DNA of 7,704 bases from DAIRET01 sp036795455 (GTDB taxonomy: Bacteria > Bacteroidota > Ignavibacteria > Ignavibacteriales > Ignavibacteriaceae), in NCBI GenBank assembly GCA_036795455.1, contig DAIRET010000143.1, positions 1 through 7,704 on the forward strand, in the 5' to 3' direction. Position numbers and translations under genes: made by a program. The notes under the pieces are model-generated. The model was not told where the DNA came from. It was given only the letters and a program-made list of their open reading frames with translations, and made no database searches. This document shows, piece by piece, positions 1 through 7,205 of the stretch; within the stretch, counting starts at the first letter, position 1; every line of letters begins with the position of its first letter.

Positions 1-1140
1 AGCTATTATAACAGCATCAACCTGCACAGAAGTCGGAAGAAATTGGTTGACTATCATGCTTAATACTACAGCAAGTAAAAGTCCGATTAAACCTCCCAAC
101 AAACATATAATTGAAGACTCTAATAGAAACTGGGCAAGTATCGTTCTCTTTCTTGCACCAATTGCCTTCCTTATTCCGATTTCTTTTGTTCTTTCTTTAA
201 CGGATACGAACATAATGTTCATTATTCCGATTGCTCCGACAAATAATGACAACCCGGTAATGAATAAACCGGCGATCTGAATTACACCTACTGTACTATT
301 ATAATTCTGCGTTAAACCTTCTTGTTGATTGACTGAAAAATCATTTGCCTGGCTGATACTCAATCCCCTGATTTTCCGCATCGCTCCTATAGCTTCTTCC
401 TTAGTCTCTTCAAGCATTCCAGTATTAACAGCGCGAACATTTATAGTAACACTTCTAAAATTGTCCGAAACATAATGTTTCATTAAAGAGCCGATCGGAA
501 CAAAAACCTGTTTATCAGGGTTGTGTGCGCCAAGCATGTAACTTCCCTGTTTTTCCAGAACTCCGACAACTTTAAATTCAAAGCCTCCGATTTTAATATA
601 TTTTTCCGAAGCACTTTCACGCGGGAAAAGATTTTCGGCGATTTCACTTCCGATTACTACTACATACCTTGATGCTTTACTTTCAATTTCTGTAAAGAAT
701 CTTCCTTCGGAAAAAGCATAATTCGTAGTTTTTATATAATCCTGGTTGGTACCGGTTACGAAAATACTTTCTACTACTCTTTCACCTTTCTTTATTGTTT
801 CAATCGACCATAATGTAGGTGCAGTTGCAAGCGGTGTTTTAACCATATCCTTGAATTTATCATAATCCGAAAGTTTGATATTCTTCCTTCTTCTTATTTT
901 CCACCATTCCGTATTTGAGAACCATTCCCATTTATCGATATAGAGGACATCCGAACCGAGGGAGCTAATCCCCTCTTCAAATGCAGTGTCAATACCTTTA
1001 ATTGCGGTTGACATAAGTACAACGGATGATACGCCTATAACTATACCAACCGTAGTAAGTACTGCCCTTACTTTGTTTGCTCTTATTGCTTTAAGAGCAA
1101 TCATTAAGCCTTCTTTAATTTCAAAAAGAAAATTTAGCAC
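1..1140 (-). CDS. MacB/FtsX-type ABC transporter permease (3' end cut by window edge)
   Basis: Inner-membrane subunit of a MacB-type tripartite efflux pump, working with the ATPase encoded just upstream. The frame is open for 380 codons from a GTG at 1138-1140 to the window edge and has no stop, so the C-terminus, including the last membrane helix, is missing. Seen in the protein: a cytoplasmic start with IALKAIRANKVRAVLTTVG (about 14-32), the usual MacB entry into TM1 (about 25-48); a large periplasmic domain (about 50-280) of MacB_PCD type with an aromatic-rich stretch near 71-80 and a VVGVLEKQGS strand motif near 191-200; TM2 (about 287-313); the conserved cytoplasmic loop KERTKEIGIRKAIGA (315-329); and TM3 (about 335-364). 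GTG is preferred because a TAA lies in frame three codons upstream and the first internal ATG is codon 13, inside the conserved N-terminal region. No clear Shine-Dalgarno site precedes it. The gap to the ATPase stop is 19 bp. The transported substrate is unknown. Confidence 0.93.
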   Translation of the reverse strand, partial: MLNFLFEIKEGLMIALKAIRANKVRAVLTTVGIVIGVSSVVLMSTAIKGIDTAFEEGISSLGSDVLYIDKWEWFSNTEWWKIRRRKNIKLSDYDKFKDMVKTPLATAPTLWSIETIKKGERVVESIFVTGTNQDYIKTTNYAFSEGRFFTEIESKASRYVVVIGSEIAENLFPRESASEKYIKIGGFEFKVVGVLEKQGSYMLGAHNPDKQVFVPIGSLMKHYVSDNFRSVTINVRAVNTGMLEETKEEAIGAMRKIRGLSISQANDFSVNQQEGLTQNYNSTVGVIQIAGLFITGLSLFVGAIGIMNIMFVSVKERTKEIGIRKAIGARKRTILAQFLLESSIICLLGGLIGLLLAVVLSMIVNQFLPTSVQVDAVIIA

Positions 1141-1159
1141 TTTATCTTACCGTTTAATT

Positions 1160-1900
1160 TTAATATTGTCTGTTGTTGTGATTTTTTCCATTACCGTTGC
1201 CGTTAGGAATATACCTTTCCTTTACAAGTTCGTCGCTTTCAACCAATCCGTCTTTAATTCTGACTATACGGGCTGAATGCTCGGCAATATATTCTTCGTG
1301 TGTAACTAATATTATCGTGTTACCGAGATTATAAATATCGTTAAAGAGTACCATTATCTCTTCTCCGGTTTTTGAATCAAGGTTACCTGTCGGTTCGTCA
1401 GCTAAAATAATTGATGGATTTGTAACGAGTGCACGTGCAATCGCAACTCTTTGTTTTTGTCCACCTGAGAGTTCATTAGGTCTGTGATGAATTCTATCGC
1501 CCAAACCGACTCTTTCCAGAGCTTCTCTTGCTCTTTCTTTTCGCTCAGATGACGAAATGCCTGCATAGATTAACGGTAGTTCCACATTATGAAGTGCGTC
1601 CGAACGGGGTAATAAGTTAAATGTTTGAAATACGAAACCGATTTCTTTATTACGAATTTCTGCAAGATCATTATCACTCATCTGGCTTACATTCGTACTA
1701 TTCAATTCATATATGCCCGAAGTAGGCGTATCAAGACATCCGATCATATTCATTAAGGTAGATTTGCCGGAGCCTGACGGACCCATTATTGCGACATATT
1801 CGTTCTTGTTAATCTTTATTGAAATATCTCTGATTGCATGAACTTTTTCCGAACCAACCTGGTAAACTTTGCTAATATGTTCAATGTTAATAATATTCAT
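1160..1900 (-). CDS. MacB/LolD-type ABC transporter ATP-binding protein
   Basis: Cytoplasmic ATPase that powers the adjacent permease. All motifs of an active ABC ATPase are visible in its 246 residues: Walker A GPSGSGKST (40-48), Q-loop glutamine at 92, signature LSGGQ (144-148), Walker B IILADE with catalytic Glu169, D-loop near 174-175, and switch His201. The stretches SGSGKSTLMNMIGCLDTPTSG and NVELPLIYAG are typical of the MacB/LolD/FtsE subfamily, here as a stand-alone ATPase and not fused to the permease as in E. coli MacB. After the core (ending near 230) is a short polar tail with an NGNGNGKNHNN run that is not part of the family fold. The ATG is preceded by a partial Shine-Dalgarno GGGA (1907-1910). 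The gene follows the adaptor by 26 bp and precedes the permease by 19 bp. LolD would be an alternative name, but the TolC and HlyD neighbours favour efflux. Confidence 0.95.
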   Translation of the reverse strand: MNIINIEHISKVYQVGSEKVHAIRDISIKINKNEYVAIMGPSGSGKSTLMNMIGCLDTPTSGIYELNSTNVSQMSDNDLAEIRNKEIGFVFQTFNLLPRSDALHNVELPLIYAGISSSERKERAREALERVGLGDRIHHRPNELSGGQKQRVAIARALVTNPSIILADEPTGNLDSKTGEEIMVLFNDIYNLGNTIILVTHEEYIAEHSARIVRIKDGLVESDELVKERYIPNGNGNGKNHNNRQY

Positions 1901-1926
1901 TATTGTTCCCGATTTAAGTTTAATCT

Positions 1927-3204
1927 TTATTTATCATCGAATTTGAAGCGTTCTTTTTTATTCTCTACTCTTACAAGTGAACCATCTTTCAATTCTCTTG
2001 AAATAGCTCTGTAACTACCGGAAACAACTTCATCATTTTCATTCAGTCCGCTTACAATCTCAATGTAGCTATCGTCGCTAATACCGGTTTTAACGTTTGT
2101 TGTTTTCGCTTTACCTTCTTTAATTAAGAAAACAATTTCCTGTACTTTGTCTTCTTTTTTCTTCCCGTTTTTAACTATAAGCTCAGTATTCTCTTCTTCC
2201 TCTTTTATATCGCTTCTTGCTGTAACACTTTGAATTGGAACTGCAATTACGTTTTCTTTTGTCTCAGTTTCGATAGTACCGTTACATGACATTCCGGGTC
2301 TTAATCTTTCATCATAGTCTATAATTCTGATTTTTACTTCAAAGTTTACAACCTGATCTTGAGTTCCAACACCGGAGGTTTTTGCGCTATTTCCGATTTG
2401 AGTAACAAGTCCATCAAATATTTTATCACCGAAAGCGTCAACTTTAATTCTTGCAGTATCACCGAATGTAACATTCGGAATATCATTTTCATCAACGTCC
2501 ACAGTTGCTTCCATACGAGAAAGATCGGATACGGTCATCATATTGGTTCCTTGCGTAAACCCGCTTCCGAGTACTCTTTCACCAACTTCTATGTTTAATT
2601 GAGTTATTGTACCATCCATAGGGGAAATGATTGTAGTTTTGTTCAACTGCTCAACAGCTTCCCTTAAAGCTGCTGCGTATTGCTGAACTTGTGCAAGTGC
2701 GGATTCATGTTGTGCAACAGATGAAAGGTAACTACTTTTAACCATTTCAAGGTCTGAATCACTTGCAAGTTTTTTTGCATGTAACTCCTGTACCCTTTTA
2801 TATTCCGAAGTAATTCTGTCAAGTTCTGCTTTCCTCATGCTTAAATTTGCTTTTGCAGAAAGAAGACTTGCATCGGCTCTTTCTTTAGAAGCAAGATAAG
2901 TATCTGCTTTTATTTTTACCAGCACCTGGTTCTTCTTTACAAGGTCTCCTTCTTTAACAGGAAGCTGAACAACTTCCCCTGTAACTTCGGGTGTAATAAT
3001 AACCTGGAACTCCGGATTAATCTTACCGGTAGCGGTTACGGTTTGCGTTATTGTCCTTTTAGCAGATTTTTCAGTTTGAACAGATACAATTTCTTCCTTG
3101 TTGCCCTGAAAAATTACAAGTATTATAAGAGCAATAACTACAACTCCAAGACCGCCGAATATAATAAGTTTTTTCCTGGATTTTTTATTTTTTCCGTTTG
3201 ACAT
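1927..3204 (-). CDS. HlyD/MacA-family periplasmic adaptor subunit
   Basis: Membrane fusion protein that should bridge the inner-membrane ABC permease and the TolC-like outer membrane factor. Seen in its 425 residues: a basic N-terminus followed by one membrane anchor (about 12-32); a first half-lipoyl segment with the VxLPVKEGDLVKKNQVLVKI pattern (about 79-98); an alpha-helical hairpin rich in Ala/Glu/Lys (about 102-190) of coiled-coil type; the second lipoyl half with ISPMDGTI (194-201) and NIEVGERV; a beta-barrel domain (about 225-315) with LRPGMS (301-306); and a membrane-proximal domain (about 316-415) ending in the usual VSGLNENDEVVSG. A charged insertion, rich in E and K (about 332-355), interrupts the last domain. 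A strong AGGAGA ribosome site sits 6 nt before the ATG. The gene lies 17 bp after the tolC-like gene. The N-terminal anchor and neighbours point to the MacA group of ABC pumps; an RND adaptor is less likely because no RND pump is present. Confidence 0.94.
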   Translation of the reverse strand: MSNGKNKKSRKKLIIFGGLGVVVIALIILVIFQGNKEEIVSVQTEKSAKRTITQTVTATGKINPEFQVIITPEVTGEVVQLPVKEGDLVKKNQVLVKIKADTYLASKERADASLLSAKANLSMRKAELDRITSEYKRVQELHAKKLASDSDLEMVKSSYLSSVAQHESALAQVQQYAAALREAVEQLNKTTIISPMDGTITQLNIEVGERVLGSGFTQGTNMMTVSDLSRMEATVDVDENDIPNVTFGDTARIKVDAFGDKIFDGLVTQIGNSAKTSGVGTQDQVVNFEVKIRIIDYDERLRPGMSCNGTIETETKENVIAVPIQSVTARSDIKEEEENTELIVKNGKKKEDKVQEIVFLIKEGKAKTTNVKTGISDDSYIEIVSGLNENDEVVSGSYRAISRELKDGSLVRVENKKERFKFDDK

Positions 3205-3210
3205 TATGAT

Positions 3211-3216
3211 TCTCCT
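3211..3216 (-). promoter_or_regulatory. Ribosome binding site of the adaptor gene
   Basis: The minus strand reads AGGAGA six nucleotides before the ATG at 3204. It lies wholly in the 17-bp gap after the TolC-like stop codon. It is the best Shine-Dalgarno match in the window; most other genes here have weak ones. It supports the chosen start. Confidence 0.8.
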
Positions 3217-3221
3217 AAAAA

Positions 3222-4562
3222 TTATTCAAACTCTTTATAGTTGGTAATACCGAGTAAATACTCAAGTTGATCTTTTAACTTAAGAAACTCGTATTGTGCA
3301 TTTATAAAGCTCGAAAGAGCATTTGTGTATTCAGAATTAGCAATTAATACGTTTAAAAGTGTTGTTGAACCGAGTAAATATTTCTCTTCTTCAATCTTCA
3401 AGTTTTCTTCTGCAGCTTTTACATTTTTTTCGCTTACATCAAGTTTCTTTTCTGATGCTTGAAGATCAAGATTGTTCTTCAGAATATCTTTTTTTACTTC
3501 TCTTTCAAAGTCGCTTAATTCAATTTCTTTATTTTTAATTTCAACCTGTGCAAGCTGTACTCTGTTATCAACACTCCAACCTGAAAAGATCGGGATACTC
3601 AATGTTAATCCTACCTGGTACTGTTTATTATCAAACATATCTGAAGGTTTTTTCCCGTTTATACGGTAACTTGCATAGTTTGACAGAGATGGTATGTGCC
3701 CTGAACGTGCCATAGTCAAACTTTCATTTGCGCTACTTAAACTCAATTTCACGCTTTTATAATCCGGTCTATTCGAAAGTGCCCGGTCAATGAGTTCTTT
3801 TAATTCACCGGATATCCGTGCAGATGTTTCTCCTTTTGCTTCGGAATCAACTTCCGGGTCTTCAAAATCATACTTCTCAAGTACATCCAGCCCGAGATAA
3901 TAAAGGAATGAAGACTTCTGGTTTTCAAAATCGTTTTGAGCATTTATTAATTCAAGTTCCGCATTTCCAAGTTTCACCTGCTGAGCATATACATCAGCTA
4001 AAGTAACTGCACCCAGGTTATTTTTTTCTTTTATGATTTCGTAGTTCTTTTGATTCCACTTTAAATTGTCTTCTTTAACCTTTAGAAGTTTCTTGCTATT
4101 TAGTAACCCATAGTAATAACTCATTGTTTGGAAGACTATATCCTGCTTGGCTCTTTCAAGTATTAAACGGGCAGCTTCAAGGTTGTTTTTATTTTTGTAA
4201 AGATTTGCAAAGTTTGAAAGTCCGTCGAAAAGAACCCAGTTACTACTCAAAGTTGCGGTATAGTTTCTGGATTCAGAAATCGTTTGAGGTGTATTGATAA
4301 CAGCGCCACCGATTGTTTGTAATCCGCCTTCATCTTCCGAGCGGCTCCATGACCAGGTACCTGTAGCATTAATTGAAGGAAGAAAACCGCCGTAAGCCGA
4401 TTTCAGATTTGACTCATATCCTTCGATGTTGTTTTGTGATTTTTGAAGCCCGGTATTTTTGCTTAAAGCAATTTTAACCGCCTCGTTCAAGTTCATCACT
4501 TTTTGTGAAAATGAGGAACAGGAGATTAACATAATCAACATTCCTATTAACTTTATTCGCAT
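3222..4562 (-). CDS. TolC-family outer membrane efflux protein (first gene of the efflux operon)
   Basis: Outer membrane channel of the tripartite pump. Its 446 residues contain an N-terminal export signal (1-20) and two OEP (PF02321) repeats, about 24-225 and 253-440. Seen: MNLNEAVKIALSKN at the start of repeat 1, the LPSINATG strand entry (61-68), LFDG (111-114), and the equivalent IPIFSG (323-328) in repeat 2, followed by long heptad-rich helices (about 330-395) and EEKYLLGSTTLLNVL. Length is normal for the family. The signal is ambiguous: LISC at 12-15 fits a lipobox, which would give an OprM-like lipoprotein, while a signal peptidase I cut near FS|Q (19/20) would also fit. The start is supported by GGAG 6 nt upstream. 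It is the first gene of the block, with 138 bp before it, and is followed 17 bp later by the adaptor. Confidence 0.94.
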   Translation of the reverse strand: MRIKLIGMLIMLISCSSFSQKVMNLNEAVKIALSKNTGLQKSQNNIEGYESNLKSAYGGFLPSINATGTWSWSRSEDEGGLQTIGGAVINTPQTISESRNYTATLSSNWVLFDGLSNFANLYKNKNNLEAARLILERAKQDIVFQTMSYYYGLLNSKKLLKVKEDNLKWNQKNYEIIKEKNNLGAVTLADVYAQQVKLGNAELELINAQNDFENQKSSFLYYLGLDVLEKYDFEDPEVDSEAKGETSARISGELKELIDRALSNRPDYKSVKLSLSSANESLTMARSGHIPSLSNYASYRINGKKPSDMFDNKQYQVGLTLSIPIFSGWSVDNRVQLAQVEIKNKEIELSDFEREVKKDILKNNLDLQASEKKLDVSEKNVKAAEENLKIEEEKYLLGSTTLLNVLIANSEYTNALSSFINAQYEFLKLKDQLEYLLGITNYKEFE

Positions 4563-4568
4563 TCTATA

Positions 4569-4572
4569 CTCC
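4569..4572 (-). promoter_or_regulatory. Ribosome binding site of the TolC-like gene
   Basis: GGAG on the minus strand lies six nucleotides before the ATG at 4562. It is short but well spaced and supports this start. Confidence 0.6.
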
Positions 4573-4618
4573 GATATTGTATGCTTAATTATTAAATAAT
4601 TCTATTAAAATGCACTAC

Positions 4619-4649
4619 AAAAATATCAATATGTTTAATCGATATTTTT
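4619..4649. repeat. Perfect 9-bp inverted repeat, operator-like, upstream of the efflux operon
   Basis: AAAAATATC (4619-4627) and GATATTTTT (4641-4649) are exact reverse complements separated by 13 bp. The repeat lies between the candidate -10 box (4651-4656, minus strand) and the TolC-like start codon, so it would overlap the transcription start. That is a common place for a repressor site. The arms are very AT-rich, so chance is a serious alternative. It is not a good terminator, since the stem has only one G:C pair. No regulator gene is visible in the window. Confidence 0.4.
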
Positions 4650-4650
4650 C

Positions 4651-4656
4651 ATTATA
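4651..4656 (-). promoter_or_regulatory. Candidate -10 box for the efflux operon promoter
   Basis: The minus strand reads TATAAT, 88 bp before the TolC-like start codon. No good -35 hexamer lies at the usual spacing (17 bp upstream reads ATCAAT). A second candidate is TATTTTTG (minus strand, 4625 to 4618), which fits the Bacteroidota -7 consensus TAnnTTTG but lacks a TTTG or TTG about 17-23 bp upstream. A promoter somewhere in 4563-4700 is likely from the operon layout; its exact position is uncertain. No convincing hairpin terminator for the preceding gene was seen in this region. Confidence 0.35.
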
Positions 4657-4700
4657 AACAAACGGTAAGATTAATTGATATACGGTTTAATCAACAGTTA

Positions 4701-6125
4701 TTAATTACCATCCTTTAGAAAACTATCTTTAATTTCATAAAGGTATTGAAGAGATTCTTCGTAATTATTCCCGATACGTCCATCAAGAATTGCTTCTTCG
4801 ATAGCGGATTTTATCAAACCGACTTTTTTACACGGTTTCAGTCCGCATACTTCCATAATTTCATCTCCCCTAACAGGTGACTGAAACTCCCTTAATTTAT
4901 CCTTTTCTTTAACTTCGAGTACCCTTGACATAACTTTTTCATAATTATTAAGATATTCACTTTTTTTATCCTGGTTCTTACTTGTTATATCCGCCCGGCA
5001 AAGTGTTATCAAAGCCTCGAGGTCTTCGCCTGCTTCAACAATTAATCTTCTTATTGCCGAATCCGTTACCTCATCTTTTGCAAGTGCAATAGGACGCAGA
5101 TGCAGCCTTACCATTTTTTTTACAAATTCAATTTTGTACAACGGTAACTTCAACCGCTTGAAAACCGATTTCATCATTCTTGCGCCAATTTCATCGTGTC
5201 CGTGAAATGTCCAGCCAGTATCTTCAATAAACTTTTTTGTCTGTGGTTTTGCTATATCGTGAACAAGTGCCGCAAATCTAAGCCAAAGATCATCCGAGGC
5301 AGAGGCAACATTATCAACAACCTGGCATGTATGATATAAGACGTCTTTATGATGGAAATCCTGCCTCTGTTCAACTCCAGCCATTTTCGCTATTTCGGGA
5401 AAAACGATTTCCATCACGCCTGTATTATACATATGAAGTAAACCTATTGAGGGTTTGTCCGACTTTAATATTTTAAAGAATTCATCATTAATTCGCTCGC
5501 GTGATACTATATTCAACCTTTCTTTCAATACAGCCGATGCCGAAAGTATTCTGTCTTCTATATCAAAATTCAAACTTGTTGCAAATCGAAAAGCTCTCAT
5601 AATCCTAAGCGGATCATCATTAAAAGTTTCAAGCGGGTCCAACGGAGTTTTAATAATCTTCTTCTCAATATCAACCAAGCCGTTGTAAGTATCTATCAAT
5701 TCTCCGAAGTTTTCATTATTCAAGGAGATTGCGAGGGTGTTAATAGTAAAATCGCGTCTTGAAATATCATCATCAAATGTTCCGGTAGTTACGGTTGGTT
5801 TCCTGCTGTTTTGTGCATACGATTCTTTTCTCGCTCCTACAAATTCAAGATTCAAACCATCATAAACAAAGTGAGCCGTTCCGAAGTTTTTAAATACTGA
5901 AACAATCTCAACATCAAGTATTTTCGCCAGATTATTTGTAAAAGCCAGCCCATCGCCAACGACAAGAAAATCAATTTCATCACGTTTTCTATTAAGAATA
6001 ATATCTCTTACATAACCCCCTACTATATAAACAGACACTCCCATTGTGTCAGCTAACCCGGGAATGACTTTCAGAAAGGGGACCCCGTTTAATGCCGAAT
6101 TAATTTTTCTTTTTATATTATTCAT
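4701..6125 (-). CDS. CCA tRNA nucleotidyltransferase / poly(A) polymerase family protein with HD domain
   Basis: Class II nucleotidyltransferase of the pol-beta superfamily that most likely adds or repairs the 3' CCA end of tRNA in the cytoplasm; a poly(A) polymerase role cannot be excluded. Seen in its 474 residues: GGYVRD (36-41); the metal-binding motif as E50-I51-D52, where most relatives have D-I-D; RRDFTINTLA (123-132); DDPLRIMRAFRFA (170-182), which holds the EDxxR-type nucleotide-recognition motif as DDPLR; and SRERINDEFFKIL (208-220). An HD phosphohydrolase domain follows, with H258/H259, H265, H289-D290 and H308. The C-terminal end GLKPCKKVG...AILDGRIGN is the usual family tail, with Cys where Gly is common. 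Its ATG overlaps the stop of the upstream gene by 8 bp (ATGAATAA) and has only a weak ribosome site, so translational coupling is likely. It is the last gene of its block. Confidence 0.93.
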   Translation of the reverse strand: MNNIKRKINSALNGVPFLKVIPGLADTMGVSVYIVGGYVRDIILNRKRDEIDFLVVGDGLAFTNNLAKILDVEIVSVFKNFGTAHFVYDGLNLEFVGARKESYAQNSRKPTVTTGTFDDDISRRDFTINTLAISLNNENFGELIDTYNGLVDIEKKIIKTPLDPLETFNDDPLRIMRAFRFATSLNFDIEDRILSASAVLKERLNIVSRERINDEFFKILKSDKPSIGLLHMYNTGVMEIVFPEIAKMAGVEQRQDFHHKDVLYHTCQVVDNVASASDDLWLRFAALVHDIAKPQTKKFIEDTGWTFHGHDEIGARMMKSVFKRLKLPLYKIEFVKKMVRLHLRPIALAKDEVTDSAIRRLIVEAGEDLEALITLCRADITSKNQDKKSEYLNNYEKVMSRVLEVKEKDKLREFQSPVRGDEIMEVCGLKPCKKVGLIKSAIEEAILDGRIGNNYEESLQYLYEIKDSFLKDGN

Positions 6126-7191
6126 AACTACCGGCTTTACTTCCCATTAGTATTGCGAAAGGTTTTAAGGTTTCTATATTCTCAAAAACAATTTTCATAA
6201 TTGCAGCAATCGGGACAGCGAGAAACATACCTGCAATACCCCATACCCAACCCCAGAAGATTAACGAAATCAAGACAAACACAGCACTAAGGTTCATTTT
6301 CCTGCTTAAAAAATATGGTTCTATAAAATTTCCAATTAAAAACTGGTTGGCTACCAATAAAGCAGAAAGAGCAATTGAATGAACTCCGAAACCGAATTTC
6401 AATAAAGTAATAATTATCGGGAATATTGTGGCTATCAGCGAACCGACGTTAGGAATATAATTCAATGTAAATGTTAATAATCCCCATAAAAACGGGAAAT
6501 CAACATCAAAGATTATCATAATAATTGTTGCGATAACCCCGGTTGCAAGACTAAGAATCGTTTTAATGAAAAGATAAGATTGTATTTGTTCATCAACTTT
6601 AATAATTGTATCTGAAATATTAGAGCCGCTTTTATCAAAAGCAATTTTTACTTTTTCGTCAAAGTGATTCTTACCGTAAATCATAAAAAGCCAAAAGATT
6701 ATTGTAACAAGCACATCGCCGAGAAATGATGAGATCGATAAAAATGTTTTTTGTAGTAAACCGCTGGAAAACAATGTTTGGATTACGGACTTAGTCTCTA
6801 CCTCATCTACCGAAACATTAAATAACCTCAGCAGCTCGTTAAATGTTAAATTAAATGGTGTTAAAACAGTTTCAACAAAATCTACAAGACGTTCGGAATA
6901 AAAATCGGCTTTTCCAGGTATTCCGTTCAAAGAGGTCATAAGTAAAATGAAAAAAAGATAGGATGCCCCGAATAATAAAATCATAACAAAAATAATTGAA
7001 ATAAAGCGGGGTATCTTATATTTCTTAAGGTAATTAACCAGAGGATGGAAAAGAAATGTAAGGAATACTGAAAATGTAAGGGGGATTATTACCGAACTCA
7101 GTTCCATCATTATAAAAATCAAAATTACAAATGATATAAACCCGAGAAAGAAAGCGATTGCTTTTTGATATGTATCTTTTTCTGTTTTCAA
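6118..7191 (-). CDS. AI-2E family (PF01594) transmembrane protein, TTG start
   Basis: Polytopic inner-membrane protein of the AI-2E/UPF0118 family. Members have been linked to export of autoinducer-2 or to Na+/H+ exchange, so the substrate here is unknown. Seen in its 357 residues: paired N-terminal helices (about 10-30 and 32-50), a helix at about 62-87, a soluble segment (about 90-145), a helix at about 152-172, then a cluster of helices from about 205 to the end. Family hallmarks are NYIPNVGSLIA (244-254), FIEPYFLSRKMNLS (289-302) and the Gly/Trp-rich WGWVWGIAGMFLAVPIAA (313-330). The start is TTG at 7189-7191: the frame has a TAA at 7222-7224, there is no ATG or GTG between, and the next Met is residue 28, inside the first helix. 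AAGG sits 8 nt upstream. The gene follows the TPR-like gene by 14 bp and overlaps the nucleotidyltransferase by 8 bp. Confidence 0.9.
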   Translation of the reverse strand: MKTEKDTYQKAIAFFLGFISFVILIFIMMELSSVIIPLTFSVFLTFLFHPLVNYLKKYKIPRFISIIFVMILLFGASYLFFILLMTSLNGIPGKADFYSERLVDFVETVLTPFNLTFNELLRLFNVSVDEVETKSVIQTLFSSGLLQKTFLSISSFLGDVLVTIIFWLFMIYGKNHFDEKVKIAFDKSGSNISDTIIKVDEQIQSYLFIKTILSLATGVIATIIMIIFDVDFPFLWGLLTFTLNYIPNVGSLIATIFPIIITLLKFGFGVHSIALSALLVANQFLIGNFIEPYFLSRKMNLSAVFVLISLIFWGWVWGIAGMFLAVPIAAIMKIVFENIETLKPFAILMGSKAGSYE

Positions 7192-7205
7192 TTTACAAGC
7201 CTTAT

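Noticed and set aside
47..280. Plus-strand open frame of 77 codons
   Set aside because: It lies antisense to the conserved MacB-type permease frame, which carries clear family motifs. Its apparent hydrophobicity mirrors the permease membrane helices.
986..1276. Plus-strand open frame of 96 codons across the permease/ATPase junction
   Set aside because: It is antisense to the start of the permease and the end of the ATPase, and has no recognisable domain or ribosome site.
2359..2598. Plus-strand open frame of 79 codons
   Set aside because: It is antisense to the beta-barrel region of the HlyD/MacA-type adaptor, and its composition looks like a shadow frame.
3472..4006. Two plus-strand open frames (65 and 62 codons) inside the TolC-like gene
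   Set aside because: Both are antisense to conserved OEP repeats and show no protein features of their own.
4672..4698. Possible terminator hairpin after the nucleotidyltransferase gene (GATTAA ... TTAATC on the minus strand)
   Set aside because: The stem is only about 6 bp, almost all A:T, with a long loop and no following T run, so it does not qualify as an intrinsic terminator.
5455..5688. Plus-strand open frame of 77 codons inside the tRNA nucleotidyltransferase gene
   Set aside because: It is antisense to the conserved DDPLR and ERI motifs of that enzyme.
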